Source: Glaciecola sp. UBA1851 (GTDB taxonomy: Bacteria > Pseudomonadota > Gammaproteobacteria > Enterobacterales > Alteromonadaceae). From it: 64,000 nucleotides of DNA. A model generated the notes under the pieces. The model had not been told where the DNA came from. It made no database searches and was given only the letters and a program-made list of their open reading frames with translations. The stretch lies in contig DDIL01000022.1 in the NCBI GenBank assembly GCA_002338515.1, positions 21,581 through 85,580 of the forward strand, given 5' to 3'. Positions 9,030-18,542 of this stretch are shown in pieces; position 1 is the first letter of the stretch; every line of letters starts with the position of its first letter. A program made the position numbers and the translations under genes.

Positions 9030-10520
9030 TTAGTTGCCTAAATTTAGTCCTGGGCTTAATGTCGAAGGTAAAGTAACTTTTTCTAGCTCTACAGATGCAA
9101 CTGGATATGCGCAGTAATCTGCAGCGTAGTAAGCGCTAGCTCTATGATTGCCGCTGTCACCAATTCCACCAAATGGCGCAGCACTACTTGCTCCAGTTAT
9201 TGGCCTATTCCAATTAACAATACCGGCTCTTATGCGAGGTAAAAAATAATCGTAGTCGGCTTGGTTGTCGGCTAACAGACCGGCTGATAAACCAAAGCGT
9301 GTATTATTTGCCATATCAATTGCGTTACCTAATTCATCGTAGCGGATGACTTTTAGAAGAGGTCCAAAATGTTCTTCATCTTCCATTTCATTCGCAATAC
9401 TGGTGACGTCAATAATACCTGGAGTAACTAGGCCGGTATTGGAATCTAAATGTTGCATTGGAACGATTGAAGTTCCACCTTGTTTCTCTAATTTTGATTG
9501 TGCATCAAGCATGTTTGCTGCCGCTTTTGCCGAAATCATTGCACCAATAAAAGGTTGCTGTTCAGCATCGTATAAGTCTGGTTTTATCTGGTTGGTAACA
9601 TCAACTAACTTAGTTAGTATGTCATCCCCATTTTTTGTGTTAGGTAAAAATAATTTTCTTGCACAAGTGCAACGTTGTCCGCTTGAAATAAATGCAGATT
9701 GAATAATGTCGTGAACAGCTGCTGTTACGTCTTTAACGTCAGTAACAATGAGAGAGTTATTACCGCCCATCTCTAGCGCCAAAATTTTCCCAGGTTGGCC
9801 TGAGAATTGTTGGTGCAATAACTTACCCGTAGTTGAACTGCCTGTGAAAAATAAACCGTCTATTTGTGAGTGACTAGCTAAGGCTTTTCCTGTTTCAACT
9901 TGCCCTTGAACTAAATTCAATACGCCTGCCGGCAATTTTGCCTTTCCCCATAGTGTTACCATAAATTGAGCAACCATTGGCGTTAAATCGCTTGGTTTAA
10001 ATACAACGGTATTACCTGCCATAAGTGCTGGAACTATATGACCATTGGGTAAATGTCCTGGAAAATTGTAAGGACCAAATACGGCAACCACGCCATGAGG
10101 CCGGTGTCGTAACATCGCTTTTCCTGCAGGCATTGGGTTTTGAACAGTACCAGTTCTTTCATTGTAGGCTTTTTCAGAAATGCCGATTTTGCCAATCATA
10201 GCACCAACTTCAGTAGCGGTTTCCCATAATGGCTTACCAGTTTCCATTGCAATAATGGAGGCTAGTTCTGATTTGTTTTCTTCTAACAATTCACCGAAGG
10301 CTTTGATGATACTTAGTCGCTCTTCAAAGCTAGTCATAGACCAACTTACAAACGCCTGCCTAGCAGATTGAATGGCAGCATCGACAATTTTTGAAGAGGC
10401 GCTATTTGCCTCCCATATTACTTTATTCTTTGCTGGATCAATTGAAGCAAATTTATTTGCGTCGCCATGTGTCCACTGCCCGTTTATAAATTGACTATTT
10501 TCTACAAATATTGTTGTCAT
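9030..10520 (-). CDS. astD: N-succinylglutamate 5-semialdehyde dehydrogenase
   Basis: AstD oxidises succinylglutamate semialdehyde to succinylglutamate with NAD, the fourth step of the arginine succinyltransferase pathway. The 496-residue protein is an aldehyde dehydrogenase. It has [18 protein letters not shown] around residues 141-158, the cofactor-binding [12 protein letters not shown], the catalytic glutamate in LALEMGGNN and the catalytic cysteine in [11 protein letters not shown]. It follows astA by 27 bp. AstD is favoured over GabD-type relatives by the [13 protein letters not shown] wording and by its neighbours. Confidence 0.94.
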   Translation of the reverse strand: MTTIFVENSQFINGQWTHGDANKFASIDPAKNKVIWEANSASSKIVDAAIQSARQAFVSWSMTSFEERLSIIKAFGELLEENKSELASIIAMETGKPLWETATEVGAMIGKIGISEKAYNERTGTVQNPMPAGKAMLRHRPHGVVAVFGPYNFPGHLPNGHIVPALMAGNTVVFKPSDLTPMVAQFMVTLWGKAKLPAGVLNLVQGQVETGKALASHSQIDGLFFTGSSTTGKLLHQQFSGQPGKILALEMGGNNSLIVTDVKDVTAAVHDIIQSAFISSGQRCTCARKLFLPNTKNGDDILTKLVDVTNQIKPDLYDAEQQPFIGAMISAKAAANMLDAQSKLEKQGGTSIVPMQHLDSNTGLVTPGIIDVTSIANEMEDEEHFGPLLKVIRYDELGNAIDMANNTRFGLSAGLLADNQADYDYFLPRIRAGIVNWNRPITGASSAAPFGGIGDSGNHRASAYYAADYCAYPVASVELEKVTLPSTLSPGLNLGN

Positions 10521-10547
10521 AATTGCTCCATAGTTTTTTGTTAGCCA

Positions 10548-11585
10548 TTAACAATGCTTTAGTTGCGTATTTGCTAGTCGTATTGTGTCGCCGTTTTCAA
10601 GTAATAGAAAATTAGCTAATGATTCATCAACTAAAACAGTGTGTTCATCTACTAGTTTGACGTTACCCACACAGGCTCTAAAATCGTCTATTTTAGTATT
10701 AATTATGTAGTACGTATCTTGCTTAGATATATCGAAATCTGAAGAGATTTGAATATTTGCCTCTCGGCTTTGTCTCACTGTTGCAATATTCGCTAAATCG
10801 GCCTCAACAGTTGGACCTGCATCAAATATGTCAACATATCCTCTATTTCTAAACCCTTCTTGCTCAAGTAATCTAAGCGCCGGGCGCGTTTTTTCATGTA
10901 CTTTGCCAATACAATCCTGTGCATCTTTGGATAGTAAATTGACATAAATAGGATATTTAGGCATCAGTTCGGCAATAAATACTTTATTACCAATACCTGT
11001 TAGATAGTCTGCAGTAGGAAAATCAACAGAGAAAAAGTGCGTTTCTAGCCATTCCCAGAAAGGTGAACGGCCATTTTCATCAGATATGCCTCGCATTTCA
11101 GCAATAATGGTTTCAGCAAACCTGTGTTGATGCTGCGCCATGAATAGGAATCGAAATTTAGATAACAATCTACCCGCTAAACCTGAGCGCGCCTTTTCCT
11201 TCAGAAATAGGGTGCATATTTCACTCACACCCGTGTAGTCGTTGCAAAATGTTAATATCTCAACTGAATTATGTACGCCTAACTCTCGTGATGCATGCAC
11301 CACTTTACCAAGGTGATAATGGTAGAACGCATCTTGCAGGCCAACAGTTGCCTCGATGCCTGATGTACCAACTACTTCGCCTGTCGTTGTATCTTCCATT
11401 ACAAATAAATAGCTTTCTTGTCCAGGGCGTTGCGGATGACAAGCAAACGCATGTTCAGAATCGTTGATTTTTTTCTTCAACAAAGTTTCATTAACAGGCA
11501 GAGACGTAAAACCAATTCCGCTGTCGGTCGCTATTTGATGCAAAGATATATAGTCGCTTTGTTTGATGGGCCTAATAACCAACAT
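10548..11585 (-). CDS. astA: Arginine N-succinyltransferase
   Basis: AstA transfers succinyl from succinyl-CoA to the alpha-amino group of arginine, the committed step of the ammonia-producing AST pathway. The 345-residue length matches the family. It starts MLVIRPIKQSDYISLHQIA and includes the family sequences LGVHNSVEILTFCNDYTG and FRFLFMAQHQHRFAETIIAEMRG. It lies 12 bp after the aminotransferase gene and 27 bp before astD, so the three are probably one transcript. A single-chain AstA is present here rather than the paired AruF/AruG subunits of Pseudomonas. Confidence 0.95.
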   Translation of the reverse strand: MLVIRPIKQSDYISLHQIATDSGIGFTSLPVNETLLKKKINDSEHAFACHPQRPGQESYLFVMEDTTTGEVVGTSGIEATVGLQDAFYHYHLGKVVHASRELGVHNSVEILTFCNDYTGVSEICTLFLKEKARSGLAGRLLSKFRFLFMAQHQHRFAETIIAEMRGISDENGRSPFWEWLETHFFSVDFPTADYLTGIGNKVFIAELMPKYPIYVNLLSKDAQDCIGKVHEKTRPALRLLEQEGFRNRGYVDIFDAGPTVEADLANIATVRQSREANIQISSDFDISKQDTYYIINTKIDDFRACVGNVKLVDEHTVLVDESLANFLLLENGDTIRLANTQLKHC

Positions 11586-11597
11586 GGCTATTACTCC

Positions 11598-12812
11598 CTA
11601 TTTTTCAGCGACAATATCGGCTATGCCTTGCTCGAATCTAGCCAAGCCTTCAACGATATCTTCATCGGGTATCACTAATGATGGTGCAAAACGCACTACG
11701 TTCATACCGGCTACTAAGCACATCAAACCGTGGTTATTTGCGGCAACCATGAAATCTTTAGCTCTGCCTTTATACTCATCATTCAGCGCACAACCTAACA
11801 GCATGCCTTTGCCTCTAATTTCTGAAAACACATTGTATTTTTCATTAATTCTATTTAAGTGCTCGCGGAATATTGCTTCTTTTTTCAACACACCATTTAG
11901 TACATCTGGGTTGTTAACTACATCAAATACGGCTTCAGCCACAGCACATGCGAGCGGGTTACCTCCATATGTACTGCCATGCGTGCCTGGTTTTAAGTGT
12001 TCGGCAATTTCTTTCGTTGTTAACATTGCGCCAACTGGAAAGCCTCCACCTAATGACTTAGCCGTAGTCAAAATATCAGGCACAACATCTAAATTCATGT
12101 ATTCATATAACTTGCCTGTTCGACCCATTCCCGATTGTACTTCATCAAATATTAATAACGCATGATGTTTATCGCAAAGCTCACGCACACCTTTAACAAA
12201 GGCTGGATCAGGTACAATGATTCCACCTTCGCCTTGCATCGGCTCCATCATAACGGCACAGGTTTTGTCCGACATCATTTCAGCTAACATGTCTAAATTA
12301 CCATATTCACTGTGTATAATATGACCTGGTTTGGGACCAAAGCCGTCAGAATACGCTGGTTGTCCACCCACTGTTACTGTGAAGAATGTTCTGCCATGAA
12401 AGCCTTGTTTAAACGCGATAATTTCGCTTCTATCTTCACCAAATTTCTCAAGCGCATAACGTCGAGCTAATTTTAATGCTGCTTCATTAGCTTCAGCTCC
12501 TGAATTAGCAAAATAGACTTTATCAGCAAACGTATTATCGGTAAGTTTCTTGGCTAAGCGTAACGCTGGTTCATTTGTAAATACATTACTCAAATGCCAA
12601 ATTTTGTTTCCTTGTTCGTTTAACGCTTTTGTTAGTGCTGGGTGACAATGGCCTAAAACGTTAACAGCAATACCACCTGCAAAATCAATAAATTCATTAT
12701 TTTCCTGATCCCATACGCGAGAGCCTTCACCGCGAACTGGCACCATAGCGGCTGGAGCATAATTAGGAACCATTACGTCATTAAATGTATTGCGTGTAAC
12801 TTGCATTGTCAT
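11598..12812 (-). CDS. astC: Acetylornithine/succinylornithine aminotransferase
   Basis: This 404-residue class III PLP-dependent aminotransferase can act in synthesis (ArgD) or catabolism (AstC), and the two cannot be separated by sequence alone. It shows [18 protein letters not shown], the PLP-contacting [15 protein letters not shown] and the Schiff-base lysine in [14 protein letters not shown]. No other argD is in the window, so a dual role is plausible. Two ATGs occur, at 12812 and 12806. The second has better spacing from GAGG and may be the true start. pabA upstream and astA downstream match the usual gammaproteobacterial arrangement. Confidence 0.93.
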   Translation of the reverse strand: MTMQVTRNTFNDVMVPNYAPAAMVPVRGEGSRVWDQENNEFIDFAGGIAVNVLGHCHPALTKALNEQGNKIWHLSNVFTNEPALRLAKKLTDNTFADKVYFANSGAEANEAALKLARRYALEKFGEDRSEIIAFKQGFHGRTFFTVTVGGQPAYSDGFGPKPGHIIHSEYGNLDMLAEMMSDKTCAVMMEPMQGEGGIIVPDPAFVKGVRELCDKHHALLIFDEVQSGMGRTGKLYEYMNLDVVPDILTTAKSLGGGFPVGAMLTTKEIAEHLKPGTHGSTYGGNPLACAVAEAVFDVVNNPDVLNGVLKKEAIFREHLNRINEKYNVFSEIRGKGMLLGCALNDEYKGRAKDFMVAANNHGLMCLVAGMNVVRFAPSLVIPDEDIVEGLARFEQGIADIVAEK

Positions 12813-13233
12813 ACCTCACAAAAGTCAAAATTACTTGTTGGTTTATACAAAATAATCAACAAGATTTTATTGGCCGATAATAAACTAACACTATTATCAA
12901 GTAGCATAAAGATTGCACATTATGCCAGAAAGATTTGGTTAAGTCGTTACTTAGAATTCCGCCAATCCCTTGTATTTACTGAACTTTGATAGGATTTTCG
13001 AAAAATATGAATAAATATATAGAATGGTAATTAATAGAAAAGGCGATGAGCATGGTTACTAAAAAATATTGGTTAATCTAGTTTAGAAGTAAATATTGTA
13101 TAGCTTCAATAGCCTAGAATGACCGAAGTGATATAAAGAACTTAGCGAATATCATAATTCGTTCAAATAGATAATGTAATCAATTTATGTTTTTGCTTGG
13201 ATATAATTGCGCATAAGTATTCAAAAAAAATAT
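12813..13233. other. 421-bp upstream region of the ast cluster
   Basis: No gene is supported here. The short plus-strand reading frame at 12801-12989 overlaps the astC start and shows no family features. The region should hold the astC promoter. An ARG-box-like site at 13006-13023 is listed separately. The end nearest 13233 is downstream of the HDOD gene and has no clear intrinsic terminator. Confidence 0.6.
13006..13023 (+). promoter_or_regulatory. Putative ArgR operator (ARG box) upstream of astC
   Basis: The 18-mer has one perfect half-site, TGAAT (13008-13012), a four-base AT spacer and a weaker second half ATATA (13017-13021), compared with TGAAT-WWWW-ATTCA. A 16-mer differing at two bases occurs upstream of argC. 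The site is 194 bp from the astC start, farther than usual. AT-rich DNA gives chance matches, so this is tentative. Confidence 0.35.
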
Positions 13234-14454
13234 TTACTTTTCTTCCGATTCTTCAATAATTCCTGAAATATTCAATTCAATACCTGTTAAATTTACTTTA
13301 GATAGAATAGTAAGATGGCTTGAATCAATACCAAAACTTCTTAAATAAGCCGTTGCTGCTGGCTTATCAATCAGTTTATTAGCAGCAAGCATTCGGTAGT
13401 GCATATACCCTTGCGCTGTAAACAAAAGATTAGCGAAAGGATGCAAATCAAGTTTTTTTACATGGTCTATATTTAATTCTTTTATTTTAAGAAAGTCTTC
13501 AAAGCCGATCGCAATCATAAGCCACCTGCAATTTAGGGCTTTAATTATATTTGCATTAATGATTGCAGAGTACTGTTTGGTTAATGAGACAATATATCGA
13601 CTAGACGGTTCTAAGGTGCTTAACGCAGTCGCTTGGTTTAAATCGTTCTTTTTACGTGCTTTACTGATTTGTTGTCTGAGCTTGTTGTCAAAAGCTCGAA
13701 GATATAGATTGGTAATTACTGTGCGGCCTATATTGCCAAAAAGCCCAATATTAAATGCAAACTCTGGGCGCACATCAAATTTGTTAGCGATGGCTTTTGC
13801 TGCATTGCCAGTGCCAATTGTGTAAACCCATAAATGTTTCATCAAGTCTGGCGTAAACTCAGACTTTGACGGCAATGCGTGTTTAGCAATTAAAGCAGGC
13901 ACAAGTGTACGTAAACTTTCAATACCAACAAAGCTCAACGCACTTCTAATTGTTTTAAGATCAATTAATTGCCCGGAAGAATCTTTTCGGTGATATTTTG
14001 GTTGTCGTACATATTTTAATATAGATGTTTCAAGCCAGGGTAATGTTTCTAGACAGCTAACTAAACGACTGATAGAGCAAGCCTCTGTGTAAAGCACATC
14101 TAGCAACTTGCCAAGACTTGGATCAAATCTCAGCACCTTGTCCATTATCATTTTCGTATCTTGGAATTCAACCTTTAGATCTTGAATAAGGTGTTTATGA
14201 AACTCATCTTCAACCCCTTGCAAATATGCTTGCTCAGCATTTGCAGCGACTTCCTTTTTCTTATTGGCTAGTTCTTCAACCACTAATAATAAGCGCCTAC
14301 TTTCGTTTTGCTCAGACGACTCAATAAGTTGCTGCTTTTCTGTTTTTCTGCCAGCATCAATTATTGCTTCATCTGTTGAGATCAAAAGCTTTTCAAACCG
14401 CTCATTTAAAACGCTTGTTACCTGTAAAGCGGTTGTTTTAGGACTTATTGCCAA
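13234..14454 (-). CDS. HDOD domain protein
   Basis: The 406-residue soluble protein has a charged, helical N-terminal region (about 1-115) and an HDOD-like domain at about 120-340, with FVGIESLRTLVPALIAKHAL and FAFNIGLFGNIGRTVI. HDOD domains are HD-superfamily folds that lack the catalytic metal site. Here the position usually HD reads GN, consistent with no hydrolase activity. Family members act in signalling and c-di-GMP-linked regulation, but no specific role is established for this type. It lies between pabA (6 bp upstream) and astC, and is probably co-transcribed with pabA. Confidence 0.8.
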   Translation of the reverse strand: MAISPKTTALQVTSVLNERFEKLLISTDEAIIDAGRKTEKQQLIESSEQNESRRLLLVVEELANKKKEVAANAEQAYLQGVEDEFHKHLIQDLKVEFQDTKMIMDKVLRFDPSLGKLLDVLYTEACSISRLVSCLETLPWLETSILKYVRQPKYHRKDSSGQLIDLKTIRSALSFVGIESLRTLVPALIAKHALPSKSEFTPDLMKHLWVYTIGTGNAAKAIANKFDVRPEFAFNIGLFGNIGRTVITNLYLRAFDNKLRQQISKARKKNDLNQATALSTLEPSSRYIVSLTKQYSAIINANIIKALNCRWLMIAIGFEDFLKIKELNIDHVKKLDLHPFANLLFTAQGYMHYRMLAANKLIDKPAATAYLRSFGIDSSHLTILSKVNLTGIELNISGIIEESEEK

Positions 14455-14459
14455 CCTAT

Positions 14460-15041
14460 TTATCCTTTTGAAAGAAAGTTGCTTAATATTTTATGCCCAA
14501 ACTCTGTTAATAAAGATTCGGGGTGAAATTGAATACCGTAAAGCCGAAGTTCGTGGTTTTCAACTGACATTATTTCTACCGTATCGTTCGTTTTGCAAAT
14601 AGCCGTCACGTTGAAGCCTACTGGCAATGTGCCATTTTCTACAAGCAAAGAGTGATACCGAGTAACATTAAAGTGTTTAGCACAGCCATTAAATAGCCGG
14701 CTGTTACTATCTGTTACTTGAAGCTCGCTTACTTTGCCGTGCAACACGTTTTTAGCCCTTTGGACTTTCGCCCCAAAAACATGACATATAGCTTGATGAC
14801 CTAAACACACTCCCATAATTGGCTTCTTAGAGGCGATTATTTTAATAGCATCTAAACATATACCCGATTCTGTTGGCGTACAGGGGCCTGGTGAAATAAC
14901 TAAGTGCGAAAAAGCAATACTATTTAGCTCATCTACTTTTATCTCATCGTTCTTAATAACCTTTACCGATTCTCCCAATTCTTCGAAGTAACGTGCCAAA
15001 TTGTAAGTAAAAGAGTCATAATTATCGATTATTAAAATCAC
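14460..15041 (-). CDS. pabA: Aminodeoxychorismate/anthranilate synthase glutaminase subunit
   Basis: PabA releases ammonia from glutamine for PabB (p-aminobenzoate, folate synthesis) and may also serve TrpE. The 193-residue class I glutamine amidotransferase starts MILIIDNYDSFTYNLARY. It shows the oxyanion ISPGPCTP, the nucleophile in GVCLGHQAI and the His-Glu pair in GIQFHPESLLTEFGH. No trpE or pabB is adjacent. The placement between trpS and the argD-like gene matches pabA in other gammaproteobacteria rather than trpG. Only 1 bp separates it from trpS. Confidence 0.92.
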   Translation of the reverse strand: MILIIDNYDSFTYNLARYFEELGESVKVIKNDEIKVDELNSIAFSHLVISPGPCTPTESGICLDAIKIIASKKPIMGVCLGHQAICHVFGAKVQRAKNVLHGKVSELQVTDSNSRLFNGCAKHFNVTRYHSLLVENGTLPVGFNVTAICKTNDTVEIMSVENHELRLYGIQFHPESLLTEFGHKILSNFLSKG

Positions 15042-15042
15042 G

Positions 15043-16056
15043 CTATGCCCGTTTTATAAACCCTAGGGCGCTATATACTCTAGCTAATGTATCGGACGCT
15101 TTTTCTCTTGCTTTAGCACTACCTTGATGCATTACGTCATTTAAAAACGGAATATCTTGTCGAATTCTGGCATATTCACTTTGTATTGGTTCAATTAGTG
15201 CGATTACTGCTTCAGCTACATCGCCTTTTAGGTGGCCATACATCTTATCTTTATATTCGGGAACTAGGTCTTCAATTGACTTTCCCGTTGTTGCATTCAA
15301 TAAAGATAGTAAATTAGACACCCCTGGTTTTTCTTCTAAATCAAAGTAAATATTTGCTTGCTCGTCACTATCGGTGACCGCTCGTTTAATTTTTTTAGCA
15401 ATTTTTTTCGGGTCTTCTAACAAGCCAATAATATTATTAGGGTTATTGTCAGATTTAGACATTTTCTTATTTGGCTCTTGCAAACTCATTACTCTTGCAC
15501 CACTTTTGGGAATAAATGGTTCAGGTATCGTCAGTATATCGCCATATATATTGTTAAACCGTGTGGCTACGTCTCTAGTAAGTTCCAAGTGTTGCTTCTG
15601 ATCTTCACCTACAGGTACTTGATTGGCGTTGTACAATAAAATATCGGCGGCTTGCAAAACTGGGTAGGCATATAAACCTACATTAACATTAGACTGGTTC
15701 TTCTGAGCTTTGTCTTTGAACTGTGTCATTCGGTTTAACTCACCCATTTGGGTGTAGCAATTTAACACCCAGCCCAATTGAGCATGTTCAGGAACATGAG
15801 ACTGCATGAAAATAGTACTTTTTTCAGGATCAATCCCGCAGGCTAAGTAAAGGGCTAACCCATCTAGGCATGCGTCATGTAATTTTTGCGGTTCTTGTCG
15901 AACGGTAATGGCATGTAAATCAACTATCATATACATGCAATCATAAGTATCTTGCATGCTTCCCCATTGCTTTAAGGCTCCTAAGTAGTTACCTAACGTT
16001 AATTGGCCTGACGGCTGACAACCGCTTAGAACGACGGGCTTATTTATATTTGTCAC
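15043..16056 (-). CDS. trpS: Tryptophanyl-tRNA synthetase
   Basis: TrpS is the class I synthetase that charges tRNA-Trp. The 337-residue protein has the TxGN variant of the HIGH motif in [18 protein letters not shown] (residues 11-28), the tryptophan-pocket sequence [13 protein letters not shown] and the KMSKS loop in [12 protein letters not shown]. The length matches bacterial TrpS (about 334). It sits 9 bp after rpe and 1 bp before pabA. In E. coli gph lies between rpe and trpS, and here it is missing. Confidence 0.97.
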   Translation of the reverse strand: MTNINKPVVLSGCQPSGQLTLGNYLGALKQWGSMQDTYDCMYMIVDLHAITVRQEPQKLHDACLDGLALYLACGIDPEKSTIFMQSHVPEHAQLGWVLNCYTQMGELNRMTQFKDKAQKNQSNVNVGLYAYPVLQAADILLYNANQVPVGEDQKQHLELTRDVATRFNNIYGDILTIPEPFIPKSGARVMSLQEPNKKMSKSDNNPNNIIGLLEDPKKIAKKIKRAVTDSDEQANIYFDLEEKPGVSNLLSLLNATTGKSIEDLVPEYKDKMYGHLKGDVAEAVIALIEPIQSEYARIRQDIPFLNDVMHQGSAKAREKASDTLARVYSALGFIKRA

Positions 16057-16065
16057 TTTTTTTAC

Positions 16066-16731
16066 CTATTTCAATTGGTTTTTTAAATCGGCTATAGCTT
16101 GCTTATAATCAGGCTTATTAAATATTGCGCTACCAGCGACAAACATATCAGCACCTGCATCATATACACTTTTAATTGTGTCTTTATTTATGCCGCCATC
16201 AACTTCAATTCGAGTATCTAAGCCCATTTCATCAATGATGTGTTTGAGGTGCTGTGTTTTTTCAACTGTATTCGGGATAAATGATTGCCCACCGAACCCA
16301 GGGTTAACTGACATTAATAGCACATAGTCAAGCTTCTCAAGTACATAATCTAACACGCTTAAAGAGGTAGCTGGGTTTAAAACTAATCCAGCTTTTAGTC
16401 CTCGTTGCTTAATTAGTGAAATACTTCTATCTACATGCTGACTTGCTTCTGGGTGAAAGCTAATCATGCTTGCACCTGCATCCGCAAAAGCATCGATCAT
16501 GTTATCAACGGGAGAAACCATAAGGTGTACATCTATATCAGCCTCAATACCGTAATTGCGTAACGCATGGCATATGGTTGGCCCAAATGTAAGGTTAGGT
16601 ACATAGTGATTATCCATTACATCAAAATGAACAACATCCGCTCCTGCGGCAAGGACAGATTCCACTTCTTCACCTAAACGAGCAAAATCAGCAGATAAGA
16701 TTGATGGAGCAATAAGTGGCGTGTGCATCAT
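16066..16731 (-). CDS. rpe: Ribulose-phosphate 3-epimerase
   Basis: Rpe interconverts ribulose 5-phosphate and xylulose 5-phosphate in the pentose phosphate pathway. The 221-residue TIM barrel has [15 protein letters not shown], the metal-binding [34 protein letters not shown] and the C-terminal phosphate-binding IEVDGGI and FVAGSAIF. It is the first gene of the rpe-trpS-pabA run. Its upstream side now faces the divergent TorF gene instead of dam. Confidence 0.97.
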   Translation of the reverse strand: MMHTPLIAPSILSADFARLGEEVESVLAAGADVVHFDVMDNHYVPNLTFGPTICHALRNYGIEADIDVHLMVSPVDNMIDAFADAGASMISFHPEASQHVDRSISLIKQRGLKAGLVLNPATSLSVLDYVLEKLDYVLLMSVNPGFGGQSFIPNTVEKTQHLKHIIDEMGLDTRIEVDGGINKDTIKSVYDAGADMFVAGSAIFNKPDYKQAIADLKNQLK

Positions 16732-17166
16732 TAATTACCTTTATCTTATTAAATACTCTATTTAATAAGTTAGTTTGTATTAAATGCGCGATTGTACATC
16801 AGAATCAATAATATTTTTATCTAAAAAGGTCTTCAAAAAAGAAAAAGTAACAAAAAGCTTCTTTGTCCGCCCCATAAAGGGGAGGCGGCAACATATTGGT
16901 GCAAACAAACGTTGCCGCTTAAATAATGAAAGAAAGTGTTAGAACATACTTGCATCGTGATGTTTTAAAAAAAATTTAAAAAACATAGGGTTACCTAATA
17001 TTTTGGATTGCCTGATATTGTGGCATTGGTTTTGCTTACACCTCAGCATGACTGATTTATGACCTATTTAACAAACAATATATAGAGCACTGCGATCAGC
17101 AAAACACAATAATAATAACAAAACGACACTAGATTTTTCTTTCAATATAAAGTTCGGAGAACACAC
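16732..17166. other. 435-bp divergent region between rpe and torF-like porin
   Basis: No gene is seen. The region contains a GC-richer hairpin-prone patch (16868-16918): CCGCCCC and GGGGAGGCGG around a short loop, followed by GCGGCAAC (16885-16892) and its inverse GTTGCCGC (16911-16918). It also holds two imperfect tandem copies of an approximately 17-bp sequence beginning CCTAATATT (16994) and CCTGATATT (17011). The last 150 bp before 17167 is AT-rich leader ending in the ribosome-binding GGAGA. Confidence 0.6.
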
Positions 17167-17835
17167 ATGAAAAAATTAACCTCACTGGCATTAGTTGCTG
17201 CGGCCGTATCATCGTCATTTTGTTTTAGCAGCGTGGCAAATGCTGAAGTAAGCCTTAACGCTGGTGTTACTACTAACTACGTATGGCGTGGTGTTACACA
17301 AAGCAATAACGCTGCATCTGTTTCTGGTGGCCTAGACTATTCAGACGATTCTGGTTTTTATGCTGGAACTTGGGTTGGTTCACTTGGTGATGCTAATTCT
17401 GGTTTTAATGGTGCTGAAACAGATTTCTACTTAGGCTATGCTGGTGAGTCTGGTGATTTTGGCTATGACGTAGGTTATATCTACTACGGTTATTATCAAG
17501 AAGAAGATATCGATTTTGGTGAATTATACTTCAATGGTTCTTACGGTAACCTAGGTTTTGGTGTTGCTTACACTGTTAACGGTGAATCAGGTGGTAACTT
17601 CGATTCTGGTGATATCTATTTACACGCTGGTTATGGCGGTATTGATTTAGGTAATGAACTTGAACTTGGTCTAACTGTTGGTTATTACTCATTTGATTTC
17701 GATAGTAGTGCTGATTACGCACACGTTCAAGCTGACATTTCTAAAGGTGATTTTACTATCAGTTTCTCAAAAGCTGAAAGCACTTCTGGTAACTCTGACT
17801 TAATAATGATGGCTAGTTGGGGTACAAGTTTCTAA
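17167..17835 (+). CDS. TorF family putative porin
   Basis: The 222-residue protein has a signal peptide ending near ANA-EVSLN (about residue 26), followed by a small beta-barrel rich in Gly, Tyr and Asp. It matches the TorF/Gcw_chp (TIGR02001) proteobacterial outer-membrane family, with the typical start AGVTTNYVWRGVTQ and alternating-residue strands throughout. The final residue is Phe, as in outer-membrane proteins assembled by Bam. The substrate is not known. A strong GGAGA ribosome-binding site and a clean terminator suggest a monocistronic, well-expressed gene. Confidence 0.88.
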   Translation: MKKLTSLALVAAAVSSSFCFSSVANAEVSLNAGVTTNYVWRGVTQSNNAASVSGGLDYSDDSGFYAGTWVGSLGDANSGFNGAETDFYLGYAGESGDFGYDVGYIYYGYYQEEDIDFGELYFNGSYGNLGFGVAYTVNGESGGNFDSGDIYLHAGYGGIDLGNELELGLTVGYYSFDFDSSADYAHVQADISKGDFTISFSKAESTSGNSDLIMMASWGTSF

Positions 17836-17867
17836 GAAACATCTTAGAATCTGAGATATAAAAATTT

Positions 17868-17899
17868 AAAACCGACGTTTTAGTTAACGTCGGTTTTTT
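17868..17899 (+). terminator. Intrinsic terminator after TorF porin gene
   Basis: A perfect stem ACCGACGTT (17871-17879) and AACGTCGGT (17886-17894) with a six-base loop, extended by A-T pairs, is followed by a run of T to 17899. It lies 33 bp after the porin stop codon. Confidence 0.92.
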
Positions 17900-17956
17900 G
17901 TTTTTTAGCAAATATGATGTAAACTATATATTATAGGCGTGTTTGTAACCCTACAT

Positions 17957-18289
17957 ATGAGTAATTTAACTAAAATGAAAACTAAAAAGGACATAAACAA
18001 TTTTACAGCTAAATTAGCTGTGACTACATTATTGTGCTGTTCGTTTATGGTATTTATTATCGGTAATTTGTATTCAAACTCACATGGTGAATGTATTAGT
18101 GATCACTTTATGCATTCAAATGTGGTTATTGATACGTCTTCGTTTGAGCCGGTGGTAGGCTTATCAAATGATTCAGCCAAATGTAATCGAGATAATCAAA
18201 AAATAAGCTGGTATAGCTGGTTAGTGAATAAATCAGGCTCAGTAGAATTCCATTATCTTGATTTATTAGAACTACTTTCAAGAGAATGA
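17957..18289 (+). CDS. Small single-span membrane protein, unknown function
   Basis: From the ATG at 17957 the product is 110 residues. An ATG at 17975 and a GTG at 17939 are alternatives, and none has a good ribosome-binding site. One hydrophobic segment (about residues 19-39) is followed by a polar region with several cysteines and aromatic residues. I do not recognise a family. Its stop overlaps the start of the DUF2970 gene (ATGA at 18286-18289), which implies translational coupling and a shared role. Confidence 0.6.
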   Translation: MSNLTKMKTKKDINNFTAKLAVTTLLCCSFMVFIIGNLYSNSHGECISDHFMHSNVVIDTSSFEPVVGLSNDSAKCNRDNQKISWYSWLVNKSGSVEFHYLDLLELLSRE

Positions 18290-18480
18290 ACCACGTTAAG
18301 TATTATCTGAGTATTGTAAAAAGTGTTTTGTCTAGCTTTCTTGGCGTACAAACACAAAAGCAATATCAAAAAGATGCTGAAATGCCATCCTTTATACCAT
18401 TTGTTGTAGTGGGTATTATCATGACCATATTGTTTGTTCTCACTATATATATGGTTGTAAATTTTCTTATATTTAAATAA
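18286..18480 (+). CDS. DUF2970 family small membrane protein
   Basis: The 64-residue protein starts with an amphipathic stretch YLSIVKSVLSSFLGVQTQKQ followed by SFIPFVVVGIIMTILFVLTIYMVVNFLIF, one membrane span. The layout (SVL-FLGVQ, then a phenylalanine-proline-rich span) matches DUF2970, a widespread proteobacterial family without known function. It overlaps the preceding small gene by four bases. The GGDEF-EAL gene that follows is convergent and ends 62 bp away. Confidence 0.8.
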   Translation: MNHVKYYLSIVKSVLSSFLGVQTQKQYQKDAEMPSFIPFVVVGIIMTILFVLTIYMVVNFLIFK

Positions 18481-18542
18481 GTAATACCTTAAATATCAAC
18501 AGGCTCTAAAGTGTTTTTGTTGGTTTTTACAAAGGCCACTAC

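Noticed and set aside
11563..12165. 200-codon plus-strand open frame opposite astC
   Set aside because: It is the shadow of the aminotransferase gene; its composition follows the complementary codons.
12801..12989. Short plus-strand frame upstream of astC
   Set aside because: It overlaps the astC start and has no ribosome-binding site or family match.
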